Origin: Branchiostoma belcheri
Taxonomy: Eukaryota; Chordata; Leptocardii; Amphioxiformes; Branchiostomatidae
Length of the DNA: 64,000 nt
Direction of reading: 5' to 3'
NCBI RefSeq assembly: GCF_001625305.1
Contig: NW_017802713.1
Location: 1,090,602 to 1,154,601, forward strand
Shown here: piece after piece, positions 1 to 10,747 of the stretch
Layout: each line of letters starts with the position of its first letter
Position numbering within the stretch: the stretch's first letter is position 1
Made by a program: the position numbers and the translations under genes
The notes under the pieces: generated by a model
Seen by the model: only the letters and a program-made list of their open reading frames with translations
The model's database searches: none
Told to the model about the DNA's origin: nothing

Positions 1-1
1 T

Positions 2-493
2 CTGCCGGGTCGGGTCAACCTGGAAGCCGACACGGCATCCAGAGTGTTTCACGATCACACAGAGTGGAAGCTCCATCCACTTCTCTTTCACGAAGCATGT
101 CAGATGCTTCATTTCCACCCAGAAGTGGACTTGTTTGCCTCGAGGCTCAACCATCAGCTTCCACTTTATTGTGCATGGCATCCCGACCCAGAAGCATGGA
201 GGATCGATGCCTTCCTCTGCTCTTGGGGCAAAATGCGGGTGTACGCATTCCCACCTGTTTGTCTACTCACAAGAGTCCTGAACAAAATTCGGTCAGATCA
301 GGCAGTAGCCTTGGTCATAGCACCTTTTTGGCCCTCTCAGCCATGGTTTCCACTGCTCCGAGAGTTAGCCATTCGGGATCCGCTGTTCTTCCCTGTGGAG
401 AAGAACGTCCTGTGTCTTCCCGGGTTAGAAGAGGTGCATCCTCTTTGGAAAATTCTCAAGCTGACCGCTTGGCTTGTGTCAGGCAAGCATTGA
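2..493 (+). CDS. RNase H C-terminal part of DIRS RT/RH polyprotein (5' partial)
   Basis: The frame is open from base 2 and stops at 491-493. It starts in the RNase H motif NLEADTASR, the catalytic Asp with the conserved ADxxSR context of DIRS and Ngaro elements, and continues with the usual tail that has a VDLFASRLNHQL segment and a WPSQPW segment. In these elements the enzyme removes the RNA strand during reverse transcription. The frame overlaps the recombinase frame by more than 400 nt, as in other DIRS elements. No internal stop or frameshift is seen in the visible part. Confidence 0.85.
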   Translation: MPGRVNLEADTASRVFHDHTEWKLHPLLFHEACQMLHFHPEVDLFASRLNHQLPLYCAWHPDPEAWRIDAFLCSWGKMRVYAFPPVCLLTRVLNKIRSDQAVALVIAPFWPSQPWFPLLRELAIRDPLFFPVEKNVLCLPGLEEVHPLWKILKLTAWLVSGKH

Positions 494-1467
494 TAACTTC
501 GGGTTTGTCATCTGAAGCGGCAGCAGTGGCTTCCGCGGCTCAGCGAAAAAGTACCCAAAAGCAATATCAGTCAGTTTGGAAACGTTTTTCCAGTTGGTGC
601 AGGACTAAGTCCTTAAATCCCCTCAGTACTACGGTTCCTGAGGTTATTGACTACCTCTTGTACCTTTATCAAGAGGGTATGTCTTATAAGACCATTAATG
701 TCCATCGCTCTGCGATTTCCTCAACTCGTCAGACTTCAGATGGTGTCCAGATTGGGCAACACTGGATGGTTGTTAATTTTATGCGGGGTGTGTTTAATAT
801 GCGCCCCCCTAGACCTAGGTACCTAGTTACCTGGGATGTTAGTAAAGTCCTCAGATTCCTGCAGACTTGGGAGCCTCTAGAGTCTCTTACTTTGAGGCAG
901 ATTACTCTGAAGACTTTATCATTGATGGCTTTGTCATCTGCTGATAGATGTGGGACGTTGGCGTCCTTGTCTATTGATCTTATGAGCGTGTCTGACGTTA
1001 AGGTTTGTTTTGTTCCAGTTGAGTTAACAAAATCTGATAGGCCTGCTCGGCCTTACAGAGAGATTGTGTTTCATGCTTACCCAGATCACAGCAGTATCTG
1101 TGTGGTAAGACATATTAAGGAGTACCTTAGGAGAAGTCAGTCTCCTGTTAGGTCTAAGAAGTTTTTCTTATCTTTTAAGAATCAGAAACCTGTTGTTTCT
1201 GCAACTTTAGCCAGATGGTTGAAGTTGGTTATGGAGCTTTCTGGTATTGATACCAGTGTTTTTAAAGCTCATTCCCATCGTGGTGCCGCTGCGTCTGCAG
1301 CTTTGCGAAAGGGTTTGTCTCTGAATGAGTTGTTGCGTTTGGCAGACTGGGCCTCGGCCAGAACCTTCCAAACCTTTTATTTCCGACCAGAGATCGAGTC
1401 GGATTTAGGTAGGGCACTCATCTCTACCTTGAGTGCCTCAACCTTGCCCGAAAGGACTACAGTGTAG
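64..1467 (+). CDS. DIRS tyrosine recombinase (integrase of the phage-lambda type)
   Basis: The open frame is 467 codons. The first ~135 residues are low in recognisable content and lie out of frame over the RNase H region, so translation may really begin nearer residue 138. From there an N-terminal SAM-like DNA-binding segment (QKQYQSVWKRFSSWC) is followed by the catalytic domain. Candidate catalytic residues are an Arg in SSADRCGTL, the HxxR pair in KAHSHRGAA, a Trp in LADWASA and the nucleophile Tyr in TFQTFYFRP. The product would insert circular element DNA without target duplication. The frame is intact to its TAG, so this copy may be fairly young. Confidence 0.9.
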   Translation: MEAPSTSLSRSMSDASFPPRSGLVCLEAQPSASTLLCMASRPRSMEDRCLPLLLGQNAGVRIPTCLSTHKSPEQNSVRSGSSLGHSTFLALSAMVSTAPRVSHSGSAVLPCGEERPVSSRVRRGASSLENSQADRLACVRQALITSGLSSEAAAVASAAQRKSTQKQYQSVWKRFSSWCRTKSLNPLSTTVPEVIDYLLYLYQEGMSYKTINVHRSAISSTRQTSDGVQIGQHWMVVNFMRGVFNMRPPRPRYLVTWDVSKVLRFLQTWEPLESLTLRQITLKTLSLMALSSADRCGTLASLSIDLMSVSDVKVCFVPVELTKSDRPARPYREIVFHAYPDHSSICVVRHIKEYLRRSQSPVRSKKFFLSFKNQKPVVSATLARWLKLVMELSGIDTSVFKAHSHRGAAASAALRKGLSLNELLRLADWASARTFQTFYFRPEIESDLGRALISTLSASTLPERTTV

Positions 1468-1682
1468 TAGTTCTGCCCTTTAATGTATCCGGCACTTCAG
1501 CTGTCAAAATGGGGGATCAGTCATCCTTCAGCAGCACCTGTATGACGGAGGTGAAAGACGTGACTCCAGGATGATCATTCATCTCTCCCCTTGGGATCTG
1601 GTGAGTCTCGTTTTTCTATTGTTATACTACCCTCATCTCGCGGCTTTGAAGTCGCCATTGTATTTCGGAGGGTAGCGACGTA

Positions 1683-1752
1683 TAATTGAGAGTTATCATA
1701 CCTACCTGGTCAGATAACTACAGTTATACTAGCTACCCGAAGAAATACAATG
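1683..1752. repeat. DIRS internal inverted copy (probable internal complementary region)
   Basis: About 70 bases, from ataattgagagttatcatac to the run ending in gaaatacaatg, are the near-exact reverse complement of 1901-1971. Only about 150 bp separates the two. In DIRS elements a region complementary to the outer ends of the terminal repeats templates circle formation; the position just after the recombinase fits that role. Confidence 0.75.
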
Positions 1753-1900
1753 TCCCACCCTTTCTCTGACCCGGCCCAGGCTCGATGAGGTTCCCCTTGC
1801 CTCGGCTTGGTTCCGGGAAAGAGGAGGTCACGTGGGTTAGTGCCCGGATGTTGTTTGTTTCTGTGAAGAACTGCCACCTTGCGATTTCTAGGGAAAACGC

Positions 1901-1971
1901 CATTGTATTTCTTCGGGTAGCTAGTATAACTGTAGTTATCTGACCAGGTAGGTATGATAACTCTCAATTAA
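1901..1971. repeat. DIRS right terminal inverted repeat
   Basis: This is the inverted partner of 1683-1752 and ends in ctctcaatta. The flanking sequence changes character right after it, so I place the element's right end at about 1971. The matching left terminal repeat is outside the window. Confidence 0.7.
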
Positions 1972-3470
1972 GTAACCGATGAGGGCGCATTTGCGTGGTC
2001 CAGTAATAATTAAGGAAGATAAAAAGGCACTTTCATTTATTCAAATGTTTATTCATTTTACACCGTACCCACATCAGTTCTTTGAACATGGGTCAACCAA
2101 TTACTATTCAATATTAAAGGGTGAAATTAATGATCCTGAAATAGAAGAACTACACCAATCTGATTAAGAGGTGCATTTCATACATAATCCGCTAAGGGGC
2201 GGTTATATGTGACCCCTGACCTGAACAGCTTTGCTTGAAACTTGGTATTTTGTTGTTGTCGTCCTGTGTATTTTGGTCAAATTCTTACGTTTCAATGTAA
2301 AACAAAAGTGTTACGAGGCACAAGCAGACAGAGAGGACACGATAGTACCGTTTGTGAAGAGGATGACATGGATAAGGTGATAGATTTGGAAGGAGAGGAG
2401 ACAGACGACCGGTAAGTTCGAGTGGGGAGGGGGGCGGTAACACAGTTGTTTATGTATCGAAGACCATATCCAGGGTAATGAAATACGTCACATAGTGATC
2501 AGGAAGGTAAATTTGAAGGTAGAAAAGACACCAGGAATCCATCATAAGGTTTACTGTAAGAGAAGCGGTGTTTTGGCTAGAACAGTTCAGGACTTTTCTA
2601 TGCATGTTAACCAGTTGTTGAGCGGTAAAAAAAGACTCTCGAGCTTGATTTTGGTAAAATCTGAGATTAAAATGTTTATATCTGCCGTGTAAACCTTACA
2701 CCGGGCTCTAAACTCATTTTTGGGAATAGGTGTAGCGTGCACTGGTGCACCCAACCTAAAAAATTTGGTGCACATTTTTTTTGAGTGCACCATTTTAAAA
2801 CAAAACTTAATTGCAGATCTTAATACTGCTCCTCTTCTAAACTTTTTAGAAATTATATATGAATCATTTGTCATGTATTATTGTATTGTAAAACTTTTTG
2901 AATATTCTACCCATCAAGTGTGATTTTAGAACCATGCATGTACTCAGATTTCATGTTAACTTAGTGTACTTTACATGTACCTTTTTGGTTGTCCCCAGTT
3001 CAAGCAGTTCAGTGTTTGACCACATATTTTATGACAACATGTTTTCAGATGGATGTGCCAGTGGGAAAAGTCATCATATGAACTGCTGTTTATTACATTT
3101 GTACTTTTGAGATGGATTCTTCACTAAGTCTTGATGTAAATTGTTATGTTGCAAGTCTTTGCAAAGCAGTCTTACTTAACTTGCTTAATAACCTTAGACT
3201 TAGAAATTCTGTTTACACTATTGCCTAATTACTGTTTTATTCGTGTATACAAGCTTGATCTGCTTGTCAATTTTCATGAACTGATATTTGAAATGCATTT
3301 CCATTTGTGTTGTCGTTGGCTCTGATGTTTTGTGTCTAGTTGTAATTTGATGAATGTCAGTATGAGATGCATATTATGTTGTTATTATAACCAATATAGA
3401 CTTTAGAACAAATGTATTGTGATATCATGTGTGAGATGTATTTTCTTGTGATTTTGTCTTGAAATCTCAA
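1972..3470. other. Intergenic DNA, no gene recognised
   Basis: This stretch is AT-rich with only short open frames. A weak plus-strand exon-like segment is at 2309-2411, ending in a good GTAAGT donor; it is acidic (EEDDMDKVIDLEGEETDDR) but has a poor acceptor and no identified partner exon. Around 2740-2795 the motif ggtgca recurs several times. I see nothing else I can name. Confidence 0.5.
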
Positions 3471-5452
3471 GACAAAAGAGGTTACATTGTATAATGTCTG
3501 CAGTATAACCTCCTTGGTCCCACATTGCACTTTTAGTCATTTGAGATACAGCATGTCACACTTTCTGCACTGTGCTTTGGACCTTTACAGGCAGCATTTA
3601 GCTCCATTCTTACTGTCATAAACTTGCATGTTGTGTCACATAATATCTTGCATTAGTAAGGCCAATTGCTGTTGTCAATACAGTGACTTTTGTTTCTTTG
3701 TTTTCAAGATGCGGACCCGGAGACTGGACTGCAGCAGGAGGAAGAACCAGACTTTTGTAGGCAGGGCTGCGTGAAAGAAGAATTGGGGAGGAATGAGTAT
3801 GGTTTCTTTATTAACATGAGACAACACTCCACATGCACACACTTGCACTCACATTTCTCTTTTTTCGTGAGGAGCCATTTAATGTTTATTGTAGCCGGCG
3901 ACTTCAATTCCATGTTAAGCAACACTGAAAAATTCTTCATATTGTATGGTTGAATGCCAAATTGCACCTAAATTGTTGCTTCAGACCTTTACACTTAAAT
4001 TCTTCTGCCGAAAAACTTCGCATCTAAGCCGGCTGCATGAATTCCACGTTGTTATCCTCTTCATATTGTATGAATCCCAAATTGCCCCCAAAATTGTCGC
4101 TTTGGACCTTTACACTCCTGCCGAAAAACTTCGTCTCCGCATTAATTCCTTAGTCATCCTCTTCGTATCGTATGATTGCCAAATTGCTCCCAAAATTGTC
4201 GCTTTGGACCTTTACACTTAAATTCTCCCGCCAAAAAAAAATTATTGGCACCCTCACCTGGTTAATTAATTGGATTAAGTTTTCCCGCCAAAAAACTTAG
4301 TATATAGACCACTCTAACCTTGAACTTGTGCCCCCCTCCCCACTCTTCCTGCCCACCTTCCACAACTCAGTATGTTAGTTACACTGTTCTCTGGACTTCT
4401 TCGAACATGTAGTCACCACACTGCTACACAAACACTTTGTTGATCGAGTGCAGTTTTTCCACCACTTAGACTTTAGAATAATCTCTTGCTCTCCTGGTGG
4501 GTCAATTGCACTGGTATACTGATGTGTCGAAGCATCAATGTCTCCGAAAAGACATCCCCCGGGGAGTACACTTAGTGCATTGACTGACCAGGAGAGCGAG
4601 ACATTATTCTAAAGGCTAAGTGGTGGAAAAACTGCACTCGATCAACAAAGTGTTTGTGTAGCAGTGTGGTGACTACATGTTCGAAGAAGTCCAGAGAACA
4701 GTAACTGAGTTGTGGAAGGTGTGCAGGAAGAGTGTGGGGCACAAGTTCAAGGTTAGAGTGGTCTATATATATAAGTTTTTTGGCGGGAAAACTTAATCCA
4801 ATTAATTAACCAGGTGAGGATGCCAATTTTTTTTTTAGCGGGAGAATTTAAGTGTCAAAAGAAACGTCTAAAGCGACAATTTGGCATTCATACGATACGA
4901 AGAGGTTGACTAAGGAATTCATGTGGCCGGCTAAGATTCAAAGTTTTTCGACGGAAGAATTTAAGTGTAAAGGTCTGAAGCATCAATTTAAGGACAATTT
5001 TGCATTCAACCATACAATATGAAGAATTTTTCAGTGTTGTTTAACATGAAATTGAAGTCGCCGGCTACAATATACGTTAAATGAAAAAAGAGAAATGTGA
5101 GTGCAAGTGTGTGCATGTGGAATGTTGTCTCGTGTTAATAAAGAAACCATACTCACTCCTGCCTATCTTCCCCCTGCTGCAGTCCAGTCTCCGGGTCCGC
5201 ATCTTGAAAACAAAGAAACAAAAGTCACTGTATTGATAACAGCAATTGGCCTTACTAATCAAGATATTATGTCACACAACATGCAAGTTTATGACAGTAA
5301 GAATGGAGCTAAATGCTGCCTGTAAAGGTCCAAAGCACAGTGCAGAAAGTGTGACGTGCTGTATCTCAAATGACTAAAAGTGCAATGTGGGACCAAGGAG
5401 GTTATACTGCAGAGTCTGACATTATACATTATACAGTGTAACCTCTTTTGTC
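3471..5452. repeat. Long palindrome / foldback element (~2 kb)
   Basis: The left arm (about 3471-4512) and right arm (about 4580-5452) are long inverted copies with a spacer under 100 bp. The ends read gacaaaagaggttac on the left and its complement gtaacctcttttgtc on the right. The left arm holds three degenerate ~100-120 bp tandem units around 3935-4220 (each with a tttggacctttacac-like core); the right arm has fewer, which explains its shorter length. No transposase frame is present. This is most like a non-autonomous foldback transposon. I could not find a convincing target-site duplication. Confidence 0.85.
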
Positions 5453-5639
5453 AGACTACTCGTTTGAAGATGTGAAAAGGAGTCTAGATACAAAATGTAT
5501 TGTACTTGTAGCATGTTACACCTCAGAGTTCTTAATAATAATAACATATGTGATGAAGGTAAAGATGAACTTCTTGTATGCGACCTTTTACTTTGCCTTT
5601 TCCTAGAAATGTTGACAAGTGCTCAAGAAGTCTAATATA

Positions 5640-7560
5640 CTAGTCATTTATTCAAGTCAAAGGCAATACAAAATTAATGTGACAGATGTTTTGCTTCATG
5701 TGTGTTATTTTTACAAAGTGTAAGACATAAGGGAAGAGTGCTAGAGTCAAACAGATCTTCAAAAGCAATCATTATCTCACCTGTGGATGTTGTTGTCATC
5801 TTGCTCTTGTGTCTCTAAATCACCCGATCTGGTCCAATCTTCTCTTGTCAGGTATACAAAGAATTCACCACTACTGCATCATTCAGCAGCCACCTAACTA
5901 TACAGACATCAGAAATTACACACTTGTCTCAAATAACATCAAATAGCTGTAGGTAAAATGCAGAATTGGGATTTTTCTCACCTAACAGATATTCCTCTTG
6001 GGTCTTCAAATCATCTGGTCTGGTCCAGTCTGTCTTGTCAGGTACAGGCAGTAGTCCCCACTACTGCATCAGTCAGTCAGTCAGCAGCCACCTTCAGTAC
6101 ATGTATCTACAATGTGTACAGACATTGAAAGTTACGCACTTGTCTCAAATAATACCAAGTAAATGGTAGTTAAAAAACAGAATTTGAATTTTTCTCACCT
6201 GATATTCCTCTTGGGTCATCAAATCATCTGGTCTGGTCCAATCTGTCTTGTCAGGTTCAGACAATAGTCTTCACTACTGCATCAGTCAGCAGACACCTAA
6301 CTATACAGACATCAGAAATTACACACTTGTCTCAAATAACATCAAATAGCTGTAGGTAAAATGCAGAATTGGGATTTTTCTCACCTAACAGATATTCCTC
6401 TTGGGTCTTCAAATCATCAGACTGGTCTGGTCCAGTCTGTCTTGTCAGGTACAGGCAGTTATTAAAGTCCCCACTACTGCATCAGTCAGCAGCCACCTAC
6501 AGTACATGTACATGTAACTACAATGTGTACAGACATTAAAAGTTACACACTTGTCTCTAATAATACCAAGTAAATGGTAGTTAAAATGCAGAATTGGGAT
6601 TTTTCTCACCTGATATTCCTCTTCGGTCTTTAAATCATTTGGTCCATTCTTCTCTTGTCAGGTTCAGACAGTAGTCTTCACTCCTATACTTATAATAATT
6701 GCCATACGATGTATCCGTACATTAGTTGTGCAATAAACTTTGACTTGACTTGACTTGACTATATAAGTCAGCAGCCATCTAGCTATGCAGACATTAAACG
6801 TTACACACTTGTTTCAAATAATACCAAGTAAATGGTGGGTAAAGTGAAGAATTGGAATTTTTCTCACCTGATATTCCTCTTGAGTCTTCAAATCATCTGA
6901 TGTGGTCCAAATCTGTCTTGTCAGGTTCAGACAACAGTCTTAACTACTGCATCAGTCAGCAGACACCTAACTGTACATACATTAGAAGTTAATTACACTT
7001 GCTTAAAGTAACGCCAAATAGTTGTAGGTAAAATGCAGAGTTCAGCTTGTCTCACCTGAAATTACCCTTCGGTCTTCAAATCATTTGGTCGGCATTCTTC
7101 TCTTCTCAGGTTCAGACAGTACTGTAGTCTTCACTCCTGTATCAGTCAGCAGACACCTAAATATACAGACATTACAAGTTACACACACTCAGTACTAAAT
7201 GTCTCAAATAGTACCAAGTAAATGGTGGGTAAAATGCAGAATAGGGATTTTTCTCACCTGATTGGTGAGTCTTGGGTCTGTCTTGTCAGGTTCAGACAGT
7301 ACTGCAAGTCCTCACTACTGCATCAGTCATCACCTAACTATATACAGACATTAGAAGTTACACACTTGTCTCAACTCAAACTAACTGTAGGTAAAATGCG
7401 GATCACGTGTTCAGATTTTTCTCACATGATATTCCTCTTTGGTCTTCAAATCATTCGTCCAATCTGTCTTGTCAGGCTCAGACAGAAGTTCTCACTACTG
7501 CATCAGCCATCATCTAACCATAGATACATTATAAGTTGAACACTTGCACACACACACCTT
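5640..7560. repeat. Nine-copy tandem array of ~170-225 bp units
   Basis: Each unit on the plus strand contains, in order, tctcacctgatattcctctt, ggtcttcaaatcat, ctgtcttgtcaggt, a cactactgcatcagtcag segment and a ttacacacttgtctcaaat segment. The unit starts (tctcac) lie near 5775, 5976, 6193, 6379, 6604, 6862, 7050, 7252 and 7420. On the minus strand most units read as a short open segment like KTDWTRPDDLKTQEEYQ followed by a splice-donor-like AGGTGAGA. Exon-like and intron-like parts are both conserved between copies, so the duplication is recent. One unit carries a LINE-tail insertion (6676-6770). Confidence 0.8.
6676..6770 (+). mobile_element. 5'-truncated LINE/SINE 3' end with (ACTTG)n tail
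   Basis: This is an insertion in one unit of the tandem array. It reads gcaataaactttgacttg and then repeats the pentamer ttgac several times. An AATAAA-like end followed by a short tandem tail is typical of L2/CR1-type non-LTR ends. The neighbouring units lack it, so it is a later insertion. Confidence 0.6.
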
Positions 7561-7734
7561 AAATTTATATATATGATATCTTTACTTTAAAACAAACACA
7601 TACCTCGACAAAAACTGTACATAATGACCATAAAAATCGTGGATAGAAACAACAATAGAATAAATTAACCCCCTTCAACTGAAACTTTATGTGGAATACG
7701 AAAACACTCGGCGCAATATGTTTTGAACACATAC

Positions 7735-7795
7735 CTTCAAGCATAGTCAACTGTAATGTTTTGTAATTGTGCCAGAAATACGTGGGGTTGGTCAT
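7735..7795 (-). CDS. Candidate first coding exon of an unidentified gene
   Basis: On the minus strand an ATG (7793-7795) opens 20 codons beginning MTNPTYFWHNYKTLQ and ends at a good donor, GAAG|GTATGT, leaving one base of the next codon. Upstream a pyrimidine-rich tract ends in CATTTTAG, which would make an acceptor after a non-coding first exon near the E2F-type promoter at 7.93-8.0 kb. The following exons could be the tandem units at 5.8-7.5 kb, but I could not make one acceptor and phase work for all of them. I do not recognise the protein. Confidence 0.3.
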
Positions 7796-7929
7796 TTTAA
7801 TACTATTTACTGTATTCCTCTAAAATGGAAACGAAGAAGCTTTTAAATTATACATAATACATTGCAAATGACAATGAAGAACGAAAGTATGGTCACCTCG
7901 ACATAACTAGTTTTCAACCGTTTTGTATC

Positions 7930-8000
7930 GTATTCATTTTGGCGCCCTGAAGCTTTGAGGCCACCATCTTGTTTACGCTAATTTTTGGCGGGAAACGGCC
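7930..8000 (-). promoter_or_regulatory. Promoter-like cluster: two E2F-type sites and a YY1-type site
   Basis: Within about 60 bp are ttttggcgcc (7937-7946), gccaccatcttg (7960s, a YY1-type CAAGATGG context on the minus strand) and tttttggcgggaaa (7982-7995, a near-canonical E2F site). The spacing and the locally raised CpG content fit a cell-cycle promoter driving the minus-strand candidate exon at 7735-7795. The sites were found by eye only. Confidence 0.4.
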
Positions 8001-9000
8001 ACATTCCAACAGGTGTTTTGAACCACGCAGAGATAAAGAAAAATATTTGGTCGATACACAATTTCTTTCAATAAATATAACCTCAAAACGCTGAACAACT
8101 GACTAAAAAGACATGCACATACACTTTATATATACTCTACAAGCGCACCACCCATTGAAAATGTTGTTGAAAACGCGGCAACTTGATAGACTTTTCTAAG
8201 CCTGTCTAAAATTTAGGAACGGCCGCTCCCTAATACAGAAAAAGGTCATTTCTTACAGAATACTAGTATAACTTTACATGTTCGTACTAGTTGCTAAGGA
8301 AAATGTCAGCCAAACAATGTATACTGGTTTACCTGCAATAATGAGCGAAGTCGTCTCTACACCACGCTACTCTTCCCAACTGTCTCGCCATTTTTGTCTT
8401 CTCCAAAATTCGCCAGGTCAGGAAATCCGCATTTTCTCTTCAAAACATCACCAGAACGGTACAAATCCTCGGCGAACACTCCCATACATTCTGTTGCACA
8501 CTTACTAAGACATTCTACCGACGAAAACGTCTGAAAGTACCCAGTAAGTTTGAAAAAATCAGCCCAGAGTATTTCCGTCGTACGAAAGCGCCATTTTGAA
8601 GGGACCATGCCAAACTTGTTTTTACACAGGAGTGCAGAACGGCCGTGCATAATTAATGTAAAGTTGATAATCTAATTATCACGACCAATGATGACCCGTT
8701 TCGGTGCCAGGCACTTATATGTGTCGGAGAAGGACGATTAGATTACGACTATAATACGAGTATCTAATTACGAAAAAATACTAACGTCGGTGCACTTCTG
8801 TACACTGGGACAGCGTTGTAGGGGATCCCTTGTACTCAGGTTTTGACTATTCGATCGTGTTACGTTGCTACGCTGTTTTTGCGACATGAAATTGATTTGT
8901 TTAACCTGAAACATAGTCATGATGTACAATACAGTACTGTCTCGTGTAAATATACAAAAAGTGTTCACCATTGCCTTTTTGATACTTGTGGAATATCAGC
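8001..9000. other. Intergenic stretch between the array promoter and the beta-PIX 3' end
   Basis: This region is moderately CpG-rich to about 8650. A 97-codon minus-strand open frame (8357-8650) has an aaaatggcgc context near its second Met but no family resemblance that I see. After 8700 it is AT-rich and featureless. Confidence 0.4.
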
Positions 9001-10624
9001 CAGTCACAGTTTTTAAGTTCAGCCAGGATTGAATAAACATTCTACAAAGCTGACTAGGTTGTTTCTTTTGATTGAACTACCCAGTATTTGGCTGTACTAC
9101 TTTCTTTAAAATGTGCATACCCCCAACTAAGCAGAACACTATATACAATGTAATAGTAACTGTTATACTATTAATATAATAATGTGTTCAGTAATACGAC
9201 AACGCAGCAAACACACAGGATTTCTGCTTTTAATATTCCTCATGTTCTTCCTCATGCATATTCAAGTTTACAACAAGAAAAAAACACTATACATACAGTT
9301 CAAGACTGAACATGACATTACCCAGAAAAAAGTTTTATAAAGTCTTACATTCATACATGTACCATGCTTTACTTTTGTGATGTTTGATAATACATGAACC
9401 AAAATTTCTTTTTTTTATAACACATTTCAGCATGGGATTTTGCACTGATTAAAGCGAAACTATTACAAAGATACTCTGACATACAGAATATACAGTAAAG
9501 TGCTGTATTAGGAAAAAAACTAATTCATGGCAAAGGCCTTAATGCAACGATGATATAACTCAAACATGTATTGTATGTGCTTTCATACAACTGCATTTAA
9601 GAAAATGCCACTTATTTTACAACTGGATAGAAAGGAACCGTATAATACAAAACCCTATAAGCATATATTCCATACCCAAAGAAATTTTAATGTACAAACT
9701 AAAGAATCCAGTTAGAAACATCCCATATTACCTGAACACAGCCAGTAAGAGATACAAACATTAAATTGCTGTCCCATTTTATCTTGCAATAACTTTACAA
9801 AAGCAGATTGTTTCTTCTGTGTTTTTGTTTTCGTTTTTTTGTAAGAGTTTTGCCCCAACACCCAGTAGTGACCAGAACTGTACTGTGGCCATGCTAAACA
9901 TTCAATGTAGCTTTGCATCTAACAGCAGATGCACTAAAGAAACAGACCTTCCAGTATATGGAAACATTTAAGTCTGAACTTATGAACCAAACCCTGATTG
10001 AACTTCCCCAAAATGCCAAGAGCAGAAATATGTTTTCCTTTTTTTTTCAAACCTGGCATGTTATGCAAGAGTGTTGTTTTTTTGTCATTTTTTCCCCTAA
10101 AATTACATGAAATGCATCTTAATGGCTATTTTTTTTCAGTGGAGTACAACATGTACATCTGTGGGGTGTTTTTACAATTTTCAAACTCCTGCTGTCATAC
10201 ATGTAGTACTGTTACATGTCACAGCTTTTACAAAACCTTTACTTGCTAGACTAGCAAAATTTACTTTGAACAATGCCAAAATAAGGAGTAAACATACATG
10301 AAGCCTGAAAAGGTGGACCAATTTGTGTTAACATTAATACCAAGAACAGTACCTGTTTTATTGCAATATCATACATGTACGTACACATCCCAAACAAAAA
10401 TGAAGCAGCAAGTTAACTTCTTCCCCAGATGGCTTTTAGGGTCATGGAGAAGTGCAAGATCTACTTGCACTGATAACAAACCACATTTTTTTTCTTTTAC
10501 AAGAACTGAGATTGTATCATAGCTGGCTGTGGATATTGTCTTGTAGACTGTTGTTTGAACACTACCTCTTTACAGGCTTGCCATTTTCATGATTGAAGTC
10601 ATTTATTTAATTTTTTTGTAGAAG
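9000..10624 (-). other. ARHGEF7: Probable 3' UTR and downstream flank of the beta-PIX gene
   Basis: AT-rich sequence follows the beta-PIX stop codon on the minus strand. A minus-strand AATAAA lies at about 10602-10607, some 20 bp past the stop, which seems too close to be the only poly(A) signal, so the UTR may extend well to the left. No coding features are seen. The true transcript end cannot be set by eye. Confidence 0.45.
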
Positions 10625-10747
10625 TCACAAGTTGGTCTCGTCAAAATTAGTCTCGGCTAAACTCTTGATGGACTTGCGGATGATGGACTCCATTCTCTTC
10701 CTGGCCATCACCTCCTCCTCAAGACCCTTGTTAAGCCTTTTGGTTTC
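10625..10747 (-). CDS. ARHGEF7: beta-PIX exon 19: coiled-coil end and DETNL PDZ ligand
   Basis: Begins in phase 0 after a TTGCAG acceptor and ends in TGA at 10625-10627. It encodes [18 protein letters not shown] and on to NFDETNL. The terminal DETNL matches the Shank/Scribble-type PDZ ligand of beta-PIX, and the preceding heptads complete the trimeric coiled coil. Confidence 0.95.
   Translation of the reverse strand, partial: ETKRLNKGLEEEVMARKRMESIIRKSIKSLAETNFDETNL

Larger units (their letters stand above)
1..1971 (+). mobile_element. DIRS-like tyrosine-recombinase retrotransposon, 3' part
   Basis: The window opens inside a DIRS-type retrotransposon. Three parts are visible in the expected order: the RNase H end of the RT/RH frame, an overlapping tyrosine recombinase frame, and a terminal structure in which about 70 bp at 1683-1752 recur as an inverted copy at 1901-1971. 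DIRS elements lack integrase and LTRs; they integrate circular DNA with a tyrosine recombinase and carry inverted terminal repeats plus an internal complementary region. The right copy is probably the terminal repeat and the left one the internal complementary region. The 5' half lies outside the window. Confidence 0.9.

Noticed and set aside
2309..2411. Plus-strand exon-like segment ending in GTAAGT
   Set aside because: Acidic open frame and a good donor, but the acceptor is poor and there is no partner exon or family match.
8357..8650. 97-codon minus-strand frame
   Set aside because: No recognisable domain and no splice context. It lies in a CpG-richer flank where chance open frames are longer.
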